Source of the DNA: Pithys albifrons albifrons | Taxonomy: Eukaryota > Chordata > Aves > Passeriformes > Thamnophilidae | Length of the DNA: 64,000 nucleotides | NCBI RefSeq assembly: GCF_047495875.1 | Contig: NC_092460.1 | Location: 4,459,520 to 4,523,519, forward strand | Direction: 5' to 3' | Shown here: one piece after another, positions 26,001 to 37,985 of the stretch | How positions within the stretch are numbered: the stretch's first letter is position 1 | Layout: each line of letters begins with the position of its first letter | Made by a program: the position numbers and the translations under genes | The notes under the pieces: generated by a model | The model's input: only the letters and a program-made list of their open reading frames with translations | What the model was told of the DNA's origin: nothing | The model's database searches: none

Positions 26001-29000
26001 AGCTGCAAGAGTCAGGGCTGATGCTGGAGAAAAGAACTGAGGATTTGGTTTGTTCTTTTTCAAAGGCTTTATTCCTCTGACAGCTGAGCTGGAGTCAAAC
26101 CCGACTGTCCACTGAATCCAACCCTTTTATTTTTTCCCTCTTTAAGTCCTGAGTTTGCACTTTACATACAGTCATAGCAGGCTTAATCTTGACTGTCAGA
26201 ATAAAAGCCCTTTCTTTTCATATCGCTTCCTCTCTGCAGTTCAAAACACCTCCAACCCAAGTGGTGTGAGCTTCAAAGGCTTCCCCACACTGCATCCAGG
26301 GCTTTTGCCTGTTGCAGCCTGTTTCGGGGTCTCCCGATGGCCTGCGGATCTGAGGGAAATCTGTGGGGTTCCAGATGTTTAAGTGAGAGCTGTCAGGGTA
26401 CAGCAGGGAGCGGGGCTGGAGATAACAGACATTGCAGAGAACTTCCAGTGTGCCGGGAGCTGCAGTGGGGACACTGAAGCAAAGGGAGCTGGTGTTTCTT
26501 ACGCAGGGAGATCTCTCTGTCCTGCTACTGAGAGAGCTGTGATGAATTTGTCCTTGTACACAGAAATGTCAAGAGCTTCTCCAGCTTATGTTGGATTAGA
26601 GGAAGAAGCACAACCAACCATAGCCATTCCCAGGCCAGAGGAAAACCCAACTCCCAGGAAAGGAGAAGTTAATTCCTGGGAGCTGTTGGTTGAATCTCCT
26701 TAGGGTTTGTCTGTGCAAAACTTGCTCTTCTGTCCTCATTCTAGGCAGCTTTTCTGGTAGAGGAAGTTGTTTAAGATGCTGATAAAGATGATAATGTACA
26801 GAGGGATTTTTTAAGTTCCTGTTTTATTGAAACCACACACTTTCCCTTGTTTTCCCTTAAGTTTGTGTTTAATGGTAAGCACTCAGGAGTATTCAGCTGG
26901 AGAAAATGATGTGCATGGTCAAATATGTTACTCCATTTAGCCGTATTTTCAACAGAATATCCTGTTTATGTAGTTAAGAAAAAGTAAAGTCTATGTCCCT
27001 GAAAATTGTACCTGCTTTTTAAAGACCCATGCAAATTCCTTGGCCATATCACTCCAAACGGTAACCAGGAAGGGCAGAACAAGGAGGAGACATGAGGAAG
27101 TTTCAGCTAATAATGTTCATTCACACAGGAGAAGGAAGCAGCAGGAAAAGGTCAGTGTAGACTAACAGTTACACATTTTTTTTCAATGGAAGATACACTC
27201 CTCTCTCTTTTCTCCTAGTCAATTAGTGTAATTATGGGAACCAGCCATTTAGCAGATTTCTGACTGAACACGCTCTCAGCATTGGCTGTGAGAGGTAAGG
27301 CACTTGACATTAAGCCAGTTAAACACAAAGCACTTGCTGCTTAAAATGTCATCTCAGACATGAAATGAGCTGGAACTGTCCCAGCTCTGTCTATTAACCT
27401 TGCCAGGATGAACCATGTAAGGACACCGCGATGGCAGATGTGAAAGGGAACTGAACAGGTAGAACAGAAAATGTTTTATTGAAGGATTTAAATACCTGAG
27501 AACTGATTTCCTCCTGTTCTCTATTGTTTAGGTATGCAAAACTGAGAGATGGCCCATTACATCAGTCACTGGATTTTGGGTAAACTGAAGGAAATATTTC
27601 ATCATCTGTAGTGTAATTGCTCTGCCTTGCTGCAGGAAGTTGAGTAACTGGGTTTAGAAAGAGTTGGATTTAGAAAGAGGTGGAGGAGTACCTGCCTGTT
27701 CCGCTCTCAGTGCTTCCAACAGGTCTGAAGACAGTCAGTTTTTCGTGCAACCACAGGCTGAGGGACCTCAAGCAGATTTCTCAATGCTTCTCAGAAAAAG
27801 AAATCTTGAACCTCCAGCACAGCAGGATAATCCTGTCTGGGCAATGACCCTCATAAGGAAGACCATTTCTGATTTATTCATGGAGCCACTACACAGAGTG
27901 ATCAAGGGAGGATTCACTTTAGGAAGTGGTGTTGTTCCCTGGAGACCAAGTAATGGACTGAGCTAAGGAAACCATGTTTAACTGGTTTCTCACTGCTGCA
28001 CACTCCTGTCATGGCACTGAAGTGTATTGGTCACTGAGGAATTCCTAGATTAGATGTGCCATGATTGGAATTAATAGCACTATAAAAGAAACAGTACTCT
28101 GCAAAATAGGAATTACAGCTCTCTGTAAGCAAGAGCCTGTTGGTTACACACCCCGGAGTCCATGGATGTTGGTTGCAGGTTGTCTTTGGACTCGGCAGTT
28201 TTTGCATGAGGCTCTAGTTAAAGAACATCAGTGTTTTGAACATTTGTGATTATTTTTGTATTTTCAAGCCCTATTTCAAAAAAATAGTGGTGTACCGGGA
28301 AGGGATTTTCTATGTAGTACTTGAAAATCCAGCCTTTAGAGAGAGAGACTGGAGATTCTTCCCAGGCAAAGAGCCAGCCCCTCTCCAGGGCCAAAAGCCC
28401 ACTTTGCCTGATGATACTATCACACGTGAGAAAAGTTAGTTTTATGAGTCTAGTCACTTGCCTTGTTTCCAGCAGAGTTTCATCAGCTGGTACTAGCCCA
28501 GCACAGGGTTAAAATAGATCTCCTGAGCTTCAATGTATTGTCAAGGCAACAAGAAAAAATGTTTATGGTCTTACTCAGCCATTCCCCACAACTGTGTTAC
28601 CCTCAGGCAAAGCTGTTTCAGTGGGACCCTGGTCACAGGAGGGAGGCTCTTTTGGCAACAGGAGATGTTTGCTTTGGGGGAAATAGAAAATGTCACTGTT
28701 ATGTGTCCCTGGGCTGGCCTTGCTGGTTTGGCATAGTCAGTAGAAGAGGAAAATGCACTGTGTGAAATAAGGCAGCAAAATAGGTGGTGCAGATCCACAT
28801 CCTCAACATGGGGGTGTTGGCTAATGTGGCAGGACTGTGGTGGGGAGAGATGAGCCCATCTGGGTGTACATGGCCCCAAAATCCCTGTCATGCCCCAAGG
28901 CCACCCAGAAATTGGAATTAATACCATAACCCAGAAAAGTGGTTTTGAGATGGCAGAGTTGCTGCTGGGCTGCATGGCTGAGCATGGACAATCTCTGTCA

Positions 29001-32000
29001 CATCTTTCACCTGTCACACCCCAACCACACTCCTTTCTGCTGCTTCCTTTCCCTCATCCTCCTACCAATCCTCACTGTCCTCTCCCTCCATTCTTCCCCA
29101 TCTGTGGGGTAGTGACTTCTGCCCAGATAAGGAGCTGTTGGGAGGATGAGACACATCTTCCCATCACTGGGTTGGCGGCTGAGGCAGGCAGCCAACGCCA
29201 GCCTGCATTGCTGGAGGTTTGCTTTTGTTTGATCTTCACCACAAAAGCAACCAATTGGAATTCCTGGAATAATTTGCTGCCCTTTGCACTAGTGGCTCTT
29301 GAAAAGCAATTTGGCAGAAGAACAGAGTGGGAAGCAGAAGGATGAGATGGTTAATTTGTCTTTTGTAGCAGCTCGTCTTCAGGAGATGATGCAGAAGGTC
29401 ATGCTCGTCCCTCAAAAACTGGAGCCTGGCGGCTGCACTGAGCTACAGATGCAGCCAGGGCTCCACTGCTGCGTCCTGCCCCCAGCCACCTCCTCCTGCC
29501 CTGACCTGGGGCTTGCCTGCACGGCTCAGGCAGATTAACCCAGCCAAGCCACGGTTAAAGTGATTGCAGGGCTGCAGCCCCAGGCCGTGGTGTGCAGGAC
29601 TCACTCTTGTGAGTTGCCTGTATCCAGCTGAAAGACAAACCCTGCTGATTTACTGGTGATGCTGAAAGCTCCATGACTTTTCTTGAGAATAAAGCAAATA
29701 GAGCTAAACTCCACATTAGCACTTTGTTTTCTGCATCCTAAGAGAAATCCCCAAACACAACCACCACCACTAAGCCATGGGTGCGGCTCTTTTTCTTGTC
29801 TAGCCAAAGTTGTTCTTTAATGTGAGCATGTGAAGTTAAACACCTGCCAGTTGTCACCCCAGCTCTGGTTGTGCCACAGCTACAGCTGAAGTAATTCAGG
29901 AGGATGCCATTTACTAAGTGCTCTGGGATTCTCAGAAATGTAAGTCACTAGAGAGACATTACAATTTTCTAAGCTCATCCTTGAGGGAGTAGAAAGTGAA
30001 GTTTCCGTGTTGGAGGTAGCTCTGGTGAGGGGAAGCATTTTGCAGCCATCCCCATAGGGTTGTTAATGCATGCTTTTTGCTAACATGCCATTTCACTGGA
30101 ATTTTCACCTTTCTGAGCAATCTTGCATATGGATGAAAAGGAGAAAAAAGAACTCAGTGGTAGTCCAGGCCCTGGAGGCACCTTAGCTGGGCTCTGCTGG
30201 GAATACCCACCTTCCCATGGCAGTGACAGAAGCAGCACAGCTAAGTACAGAGATGAGAGAAAAAAGTCAGAAATGAGAAAAACTGAAGAGAAATTAAGAT
30301 TAAAAAATCACACCTCTTGGGGGCCCTGAAAGAAAGATCAGAAAGTGGATGAGATCCTCTGTGTATGAGTCCTCCCCTGTTTCTGCCTTGGATGATGAGT
30401 GTTCAGAGCATCAAGGAAGGCTGGAGGGCCACAAAGATGCCAATGCCCCATCCAGCAGGATGGACAGAGATGTGGGACCAGCTGCCTCTACTTCCCTCCC
30501 TGCAGATGACCCCCCACACCCTACCACACATCAGACACCTCCTACACATACCCCAAACTAACAGAACAGGTACAGCTGCCAAACACCTCGGGAAGACGGG
30601 AGGCAGAGCACAGGTACAAGGGATTTCAGTGGTGAAATTCCCATTTGATACTTGGAATTTGCAACACCCAGGATGTTAAATCTGAACAGATGACTGCTGT
30701 TTCTGGACATAGGTTCTTTGGGTAATTCTTTCCAGACCTAATATGCTAATAGGGGCAGTAACACAAACTGTCCTGTATCCTCATGCTGGCCACCACCACG
30801 TTCCAGCCAAGGACTGGAAAAGTAAAGCAATAAAACCAAACCAGAAACTAAACTCTGTGTTGAGGAAAAAACCCTGCTTGCTGCTGGCAATCCAAGGAAG
30901 AGATGTGGCACCAGTACAGTGAATAAAACTGAAAAAGTGACCTCTTCTTGGTCCGCTTGGAGACAGTGGGAAGCCAGGGATAAGCAGAATTCATAGATTT
31001 CCTGCTGGTTTCCATGATGAGGGGCACAGAGGAAATTTGAGTGGTGCCTGGGGAGGTGAGGGAGGCAGAACTGGAAGGACCTATGAGAGCCCTGACAGGG
31101 AGGAGAGATGGGCTGGCTAATTTATTAAATACGAGCCTACAAAACCTGCTTGGCTTTGGTCTAACCAGTTCCTATCAAGGGATACAATAAATTGCCCGTC
31201 TGTGGTGGGAGCAGAGCTACAATAATGCCCTTCTGAATAATCTGCCTCCAGTTCTTGTGTTTAGTAGATTTCTATGGCTAAGGAAGCCTTCCCATCTCCT
31301 TCTTCCATGGCCCAGTAAGTCCCATTTCAATGAAAAATGACCTCACTCTGCCTATTCAGGTGTTCAGGGAGAGAGTGTGGCTCCACGGCTCGCAGCCACC
31401 AACCCATTGTGGTGTGCAAAGGAAAGCTGTTTCCCACCAAAATCAATCAGCAGGAAGAAAAAAATGTTGAAAGAATGTTTTCCCAAAGTCCAGCTAACTC
31501 CCCAAACCAATTCTGTATCTTCTTGGCAAAAATTGTACATTTTTTAAAAGACATATCTGAAAATTACAGAAAGGCGTTGAGTCCCTGCCCATCACATAAA
31601 TCCACAGTTCCCACTGAATCATTCAGAATTGTGCTGCCCTGGACTTTGCCAACGCAGTCACATGTCTGCGTAGAAATCTAAATGAAATCTGTGTGCAAGT
31701 CAAAGGAGTAAATTTCATGAGTAACTAGAAATTGTTAGTTTTTGTGGTATGTTTGCAGCTTTTTCTTATTCTAGTGCTGTTTGCTGAGCAGACTCTGTAA
31801 TATTCCACTTCAATCCCTCTGAGCTGACGGGAGATCGTGTACTTCGCAATCAAAGTGATTCATGCAATTACATGAGCCAGTGCAGAGTAAGGGAGTGAGA
31901 ATCCCTAATCTAGAACATTAGCACTTATCTGTTAAATGCTCTTTTTTAACATACTGCGGAACCATCATCTTATTCCTTACATAAGGTTCTTCACGGACTA

Positions 32001-35000
32001 CTATGACAACAGCAGCACTGAAAAGCAGAGTAATGAGACACAAGGAACACTGGGAATATCTTGCTACAATAGCAACTCATTACAACTATTCTTATCTGAC
32101 CTCAGAAGTAAAAACAGTTATAGATGCTTTTTTATTGCTGAAGATCTTTGTCAGTCTGTTTCATTTTTATTAGTGTATTCACAAGGCTGTTTCTGTTTAT
32201 ACACTGATTATTGATTTGGTCTGCAAGAATAGGTAACTAAGAATGGAGTGGTATGGCTAATCCTATGAGGTGAAAATATTCCTAAAATCGTGCCATAAAC
32301 TTTACAAAGTTTGTTGATCTATTGGAGAGGGCTTGAGATGAGCTACCAGAGTCAGTTGATGGTAACAAAAATGTTGCTGTGTCGTGAGAAAGTTAAGAGG
32401 GCACAAGGTTAGTAAACAGATGTTGGACAATTTATTCCCAGCTTATAATTGCATGCAGAAGGTGAAAATTCCTGATAGCCTATCATCTGGTGGTCCAGAT
32501 CAATGAAATTCAGACAGGAAATGAGGTTTTGCAAGTTGGAGCAGTTTGCTGAGGGAAGTGGTGAATTCTTCATTGTTATAAGTCAATATTGATTTCTCTT
32601 GACACCTATGCTATTTTAAAACACAACTTACCTCTCTACATTTAGGATTCACTGATGAAGTTTATGGCTTGATTTAGTAGGAATTCAGACAGTAGTGTCT
32701 CTCCTAATCTTAAAGTCTGCACATCCCTTTAGACTTTTTAAAAATTAGTTTATTTGATGTCAGAAGACGCCGGATGTGAGCTGAGGTGCGTGGATGCCGC
32801 TGCTCTCCTCACCTGCATCCCCTTCTGGGGCAGGTATGTGCTGACCTCTAGGACATGCCTACAAGTTCCCACAAGCAGCAGCCTCGTGGACGTCTCCAAA
32901 GGCAACTATGAGTGTGAGAATTGCGTCTACCAGCCTGAATTGCCTTTCATTTTCTCTGTGTTACGCAGTTATACAAACCACTGTCTGTGTGATCCAGGAT
33001 CACACCAGTGGGTGCCCAGACTTGCTAAGCCATTTACACCTCAGATTCCAGTTGGCATTTACAGTCTCAGTGAGAGCTACAGGTAGGAAGCCTCCGCTTT
33101 TCAGCCAGCCTGCTGCTGGTAACCTGTGAAGGCGCTGGCCAACTCCAGCCACATCAGACAGAGAGAGACAGAACACTTACAAGTAATCTACAAAAATCTT
33201 TGCAACTCAAAGAAACGTAAATGTAAGTTGAGTAAATGTTGGAGACCCAAACTAATGTTGGCAGAAATGGTCTCTTCTGCCTTCTGTGCAATCCACAAGA
33301 GAGAGGACAAATGGTTGACAAAGGTCTTGGGCTGGTCACCTGTGAAGCTTCTGCTTCACTGAACGTTATATATTGACCTAAAGCAGAAATGTTGGGTGAG
33401 AGCTGTAGCCCAGGTTACGGCTTAGAAATTCAGATATTCTTGCATGAGTTGTGTGTTCAGGCTATTCCAGGTACTAAAGACACTGATCTGATGTCTTCCA
33501 TACCTTCGGTAAACTTCTACATCTAGACTATAAATCTATATAAGCATCTGATGTAAATGCATTCTTCCTGTATGAGAGTCAGCAAACTTGCACCACTTTG
33601 CAGAATCCAGACCATTGTTGGATATATAGTGTGAAAGATTAAACAAATTAGATACTGTTGTTATTAAGAGAGTTTTTAGTACAAAAAGATAATTCTGTCT
33701 TGCATTCAATGCTTTTACTCATTTCTTTTATGAGAAAATTATCTTTTTGGATAGCTGATGTATTCACATTCCTAGTCTTCAAAATTCTGTAAATTCTGTA
33801 GTGCATTATCACTTGAATAGGCCAAAGAATTTTCTGAATGCCTATTCATAGTAGCTTTCAGTAAAATTGAGGCTTTCAGAAGAACCAGAGAGACCTACCA
33901 ACTGCATTGAAAGCTAAAAAAATAGGTATTTCACTCCAGGTTCTTAAAGCAACTGAGAACTTTCGGATGATCATTAACATACTCTGTCAAATCTAAAGTA
34001 TTGTGATTAATTTAGAGTGATGTTTCCTAATGCTGATATTAGATTTTTTTATGATGTTAAGTGGGGTTGTGAAGGTGATCTGAAAATGGGGCTTTTTGGG
34101 TTACCTCTTGGGAAGAAGCCTAACCCTTCCTAAGCATAGCCAAAACTTGAGCTCTGCTGAAGCCTTGCCCACAGGGGACTACAATGGATCCTACTGCTGG
34201 GTACTCCCATATGGAAGGAAAAATTTTCATCTGAGGTCAATTCCTTTACACCAGGATTGTATCACAACTGTCAGTTGGACAAGTATTTATGTGGAGGAGT
34301 GGGGATGGTTCTGTGTTAATTGTGAGAAAACAGGAGGCTGGAGAGCTGCTCCTGCCCTTGGCTGGGTCACACACTGTGCTCTCCCTCACAGCCCCAGGTG
34401 CTCTCCAGGGTGGTTTTGGTCTCATACCAGAGAAGACTGAAAGGATACAAAGGGAGATGTTATGTTTCAGATGAGTCTGCTTACTAAAAACCCAGCCAGG
34501 CAAAAAACCTTTTCAAACAAAGAATACCAATATGAGGCTACTCTTTAAAGTGGATCAAAGAAATATCAGAACTTCTGAAACTATGGTGCATTCATGAGAT
34601 GGGCACTATGAAGATTTACATTTAAGACACCTTGTGGAATTTTACTATTTTAGTAGTTGAACAATTACCCAGGAGGTACTGACATTGAAATCCAGATAGT
34701 CACCTCCTCAACTTTGACTTTTTTAATAACAGAAGTAATTTGATTTAATTAATATTTCATTACAGATTTGTAATCACCTAAAGGCCTTATAGATGTGTAA
34801 GGTCTCTTCTAATAGCAAACGAGTTTCAGCACAAGTTGGTAGTAAGAATATTGGAGTTAGGGTGGGTTCTAGTAAGTTTATAGTATAGCCATTGTACTGT
34901 ATAATACTGCCCTTGTTGGCTGAGGACTGACAACCTTTCAGAAATGACACTTCTAATGTAAAGTGACTTCTACAAGTAGTGACAGAATCTACATAAAACT

Positions 35001-36524
35001 GCACAAAATTCTCCCCTTCTCCCTTATTATTTATCCTTAATTTTACAGTGGTTTTGGAGGATCAGAAAGTTTAGAACTGAAAGTGATGATTTGTTTTTGA
35101 AAGTCCTGGGCACCTGGGAATTGTGAAAATAATCATCCTGGTTTACATTAATTTTTAGTTTCTAAGACACAAATAAAATTTAAAAGAAGGTAATCCCTTC
35201 ACCTGGTTTAAACTGCATATGCTTCAGGCAACAGCTGGGTTTACAACAGCTAAGGACCCATCCCAGTTATTTTTAATACTTTCACGTCAAAATTGGCTTA
35301 TCCCAATTTGTTTTTAAAGCATCTTTGGAGTAAGGCTCTATTTACTCAGCCCATATTTGTGTTGAGTGCACTTTATGAAATAACTGTAAGCACCCAAAAA
35401 AAAGCCACGTTTGTAATGAAAACACCTCCAGACAGACTGACCCCCTGAGGGGATGCCACTAAGGAATTGATTCGACAGCTCCTGACCGGGACTGAACCAA
35501 GCGGGAGTGCGCCAAGACACTCAGTGTGTTATGTGCTCCCCTTCAACTGCTCTCAAACTTGCCTCAGCCAAGCAATGGGGCTGTTTGAGGGCTCAGGGAA
35601 ATGTGGGCTCTCCAAAGGTTCAGCCTTCCTGTTAGGAAAAAAACCCCATAAATTGAAAAACCTGAGAAAACAGGAACCTGGCGTGTGAGAGCAGGACACA
35701 CTAGAGGAGGGGAGCAGCACGGAGGGCACAGAGAGATGGGAGTGGGGATAGGGAGGGAGGAAAAGGGACAAAAAAGGAGTTAAGAGGGAGAAGAAAGATT
35801 AAAAGAAGTATAAAGGGCTGGAAATTAAAGAAAATAGAGAAGAAAAACAGTGAGAGAAGCAGGGGAGAAAACTGCATGTTTTACTTACTGCACTGGGCTC
35901 TGATGTCCTCCCTCCACAGTGGACGGAGGTGCCCAAAGGTACCAACCTCAGCAGTTAAATCTTGGCTTATGCTAAATTTAGCAATGTACATCTAGAATGA
36001 GGAGCTCACCAAGACCATCAGACCATGGCCTGGCAATACTGCTGGAAGGAGCTAGTGGTGCACTGCCTCTAAAACAGGGGTCCCAGCTGCCCCTGCCCAC
36101 CATCTTCCCCTGGATCTTTGCAAGGAGCAGCCCTGCTGAAGGAGAGAACTGTTTTCCTCCCATGACCCCAAGTGTTGTGGGAGCCAGGAGGGCTCAGGCA
36201 CAGGCAAGGGCTGCCTGCAGCATGAAAGGGAGGAGCACGGAACAGGAGTTCAAAGGGGTCCTGGGCTTCCAGCAGGAATGGATTGATCCAGTTCTTACTG
36301 TGACTGTGGGTACATTTATCTTGAAGAAGCTCTGCCCCAGACAAGATGAGGTGCAGCCTGCATGTCCTCGCATAGCCATGCATACAGCTCTGCCAGGGCT
36401 CAGTAGAAGTCAGTTTGTGGGCTGCAGGTGGTTTTTGTTCAGAGGGGAGCAGGGGTAACATTGGAGCTGCAGCTGCTGCAGGCTGGGGAGCTCGAGATGA
36501 ACAAGAGAGTGGATGTGAACACTG
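23026..36524. other. Intergenic, no gene seen
   Basis: Thirteen kilobases with only short, unrecognised frames. It holds a polypurine tract at 35.68-35.87 kb and a CACGTG E-box at 28423-28428. Upstream regulatory elements of PROK2 would be expected here, but I cannot point to one. Confidence 0.65.
35684..35872. repeat. Polypurine-rich tract
   Basis: About 190 bp that is overwhelmingly A and G on the + strand (GAGGGAGG, AGAAGAAAG, GAGAGAAG blocks), with scattered pyrimidines. Low complexity, 1.4 kb upstream of PROK2 exon 1. Confidence 0.75.
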
Positions 36525-37090
36525 ATCCAGGATGTCTCCAGCAGCTGTAGGCTACCACTCCTTCACAGCAGGATGTGCTCTGACCTACTGTGGGATACCC
36601 CATCCTGCTGCAGGATCCCCTCTGGATCTGCTGTGTGCAACACAGGACTGGCTGTGGGATGTCCCCCAGCAAGCCCTGGCACGAGCTCCTAGACTTGCTG
36701 CAAGATGTCCACTCCAGACCTGATGTGGGACATTTCCCATACCTGCCACAGAATGTTCCCCAAGTCAGCCCCAGAATGAACACCCAGACCTGCTGTGGGA
36801 TGTCCTCTAGCCAGCCTTGGCATCTCCCTTGACACTTGCTGTGGAATACCCCCCAACCAGAGCAGGGATGCTCCCAAAATGTAGTGGGATGCTCCTCTCC
36901 AGCCCTGAAATGTCCACTAAAACGTGCTGCAGGACGTCCACAACATGCTGTGGGATGTCTTCCAGCCAGCCCTGGGACGATTCCCCCAGACTTGCTGCGA
37001 GATGTCCCCCAGCCAGCCCTGGGGCGTCCCCAACACGCTATGGGATGTCCCCAGCACGCTGTGGGATGTCCTCCAGTCACGCAGTGGGAC
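36525..37090. repeat. Degenerate minisatellite upstream of PROK2
   Basis: A core word close to GCTGTGGGATGTCC recurs, with variants, near 36651, 36698, 36792, 36926, 36949, 36995, 37037 and 37059. The intervals are mostly about 46 bp or multiples of it, with two at about 22-23 bp, so the array looks like a 23-bp unit with a 46-bp dimer. Between cores lie CAGCCAGCCCTGGG-like blocks. Copies are diverged. The array stops about 115 bp before the AP-1 site. A long open frame on the - strand here is a by-product of the repeat. Confidence 0.8.
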
Positions 37091-37204
37091 GTGTGGCTGC
37101 CCCCTATCCTTCGGCTGGTGCCCCCCCGCCGCTGTCCCCTCTGCGCGCACCTGGGCGCGGTGTGTGCGCTGGCGCCCCGCAGCCGCGGCGCTGCCGGGCG
37201 GGGG

Positions 37205-37227
37205 TGACTCACGCCCCGGCTTTATAA
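37205..37227 (+). promoter_or_regulatory. PROK2: PROK2 core promoter: AP-1 consensus plus TATA-like box
   Basis: A perfect TGACTCA (AP-1/TRE consensus) at 37205-37211 is followed after 9 bp by TTTATAA at 37221-37227, about 60 bp before the start ATG. A TATA box there would put the transcription start near 37250 and leave a very short 5' UTR. The motifs are seen directly; their use is inferred from spacing. Confidence 0.6.
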
Positions 37228-37286
37228 CGCCGGGGCTGCCGTGCGCCCGGCTCCGCTGCGCCGCACCGCGCCCGCGGGACCGCACA

Positions 37287-37385
37287 ATGCGGAGCCTGCG
37301 CCGAGCCCCGCCGGTGCTGCCGGCGCTGCTGCTGCTGCTGCTGGTGCTGCTCGTGGCCGCCGGGCACGGCGCCGTCATCACCGGG
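37287..37385 (+). CDS. PROK2: Prokineticin 2, coding exon 1 (signal peptide and mature N-terminus)
   Basis: First of three coding exons of a 116-residue secreted prokineticin precursor (33+42+41 codons). Residues 1-28 form a signal peptide: basic start (MRSLRR), a leucine-rich core at 10-23, and a likely cut after G28. The mature peptide then begins AVITG, the N-terminal motif that the family needs to activate the Gq-coupled receptors PROKR1/PROKR2. The exon ends after a GGG codon at a consensus GTGAGC donor (37386), in phase 0. The start ATG has A at -3 and is the one giving a proper signal peptide; the frame is open further upstream, but that part is minisatellite and promoter. Six leucines (14-19) come from a CTG-type codon run. 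The assignment to PROK2 rather than PROK1 rests on exon 2 and on GPR27 as convergent neighbour, as in human 3p13. Confidence 0.93.
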
Positions 37386-37544
37386 GTGAGCGCCGCCGCT
37401 CGGCACCGACGGCACCGACGGGACCGGGACCGGCGCCGGCACCGGGAGGGCTGGGGCGGGCCGGGGCTGCGGGGGCGAGAGGGCTCCCGCGCGGCAGCGG
37501 GGACGGGATTCGGGGTCTGTCCGCGGTGCGCGATAGCGGGACTG

Positions 37545-37985
37545 CAGGGGATTTCCTGGGATGAGCGATGCCAGGAGAGAGGGGGACGCTGTGCCGTGAG
37601 GGATGCCCGGCACTGCCGAGACTGGGGAGTCTGCCTGGCAGCAGGGATGCCACGACGGAGGGTTCTCGCAAGGGGTGAGGGATGCCCGTAGCCGAGGGTC
37701 TCTCGGGCATAGGTGGTAATCAGGACGTGGGAGGGAGAGACCTGCCAGAGATGCCAGGGCTTGAGGGGCTGTCTGGGATAAGTGATACGGGGACGTGGCG
37801 TCCCTCTGAGATGACGGATGCCGGGAGCTGCGGGTCTCTCTGGACTAAGTGTTATCAGAGCTTGGAGGGCTCTCTGCGGTGGTGCTACCAGGACTTGTGG
37901 GTCTCTGGGGTGAGGGATGACACAGTGTGAGGTCTGTCCCTTTGGGGTGAGGGATGTCTGGACTCAGTGAGGGGTTGTCTCCAGG
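37545..37985. repeat. Degenerate minisatellite at the start of PROK2 intron 1
   Basis: The word GAGGGATGCC and close variants recur near 37560, 37603, 37645, 37677, 37755, 37816, 37912 and 37948, interleaved with GGGTCTCTCTGG-like blocks. Spacing is irregular, roughly 32-45 bp where adjacent copies are intact. It begins about 160 bp after exon 1. Confidence 0.65.

Larger units (their letters stand above)
37085..37560. promoter_or_regulatory. CpG island over PROK2 promoter and exon 1
   Basis: GC content and CpG density rise sharply compared with the AT-rich surroundings, from the end of the upstream minisatellite through exon 1 and into the first part of intron 1. It includes many GCGC and CCGG words. 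It marks the PROK2 promoter. Confidence 0.8.

Noticed and set aside
36439..37212. 257-codon open frame on the - strand
   Set aside because: It runs through the upstream minisatellite; its repeated GHPTACWG-like pattern is a direct read-out of the repeat.
36525..37985. CRISPR-like repeat arrays
   Set aside because: The repeats are diverged, lack uniform spacers, and sit in an intron-bearing vertebrate locus.
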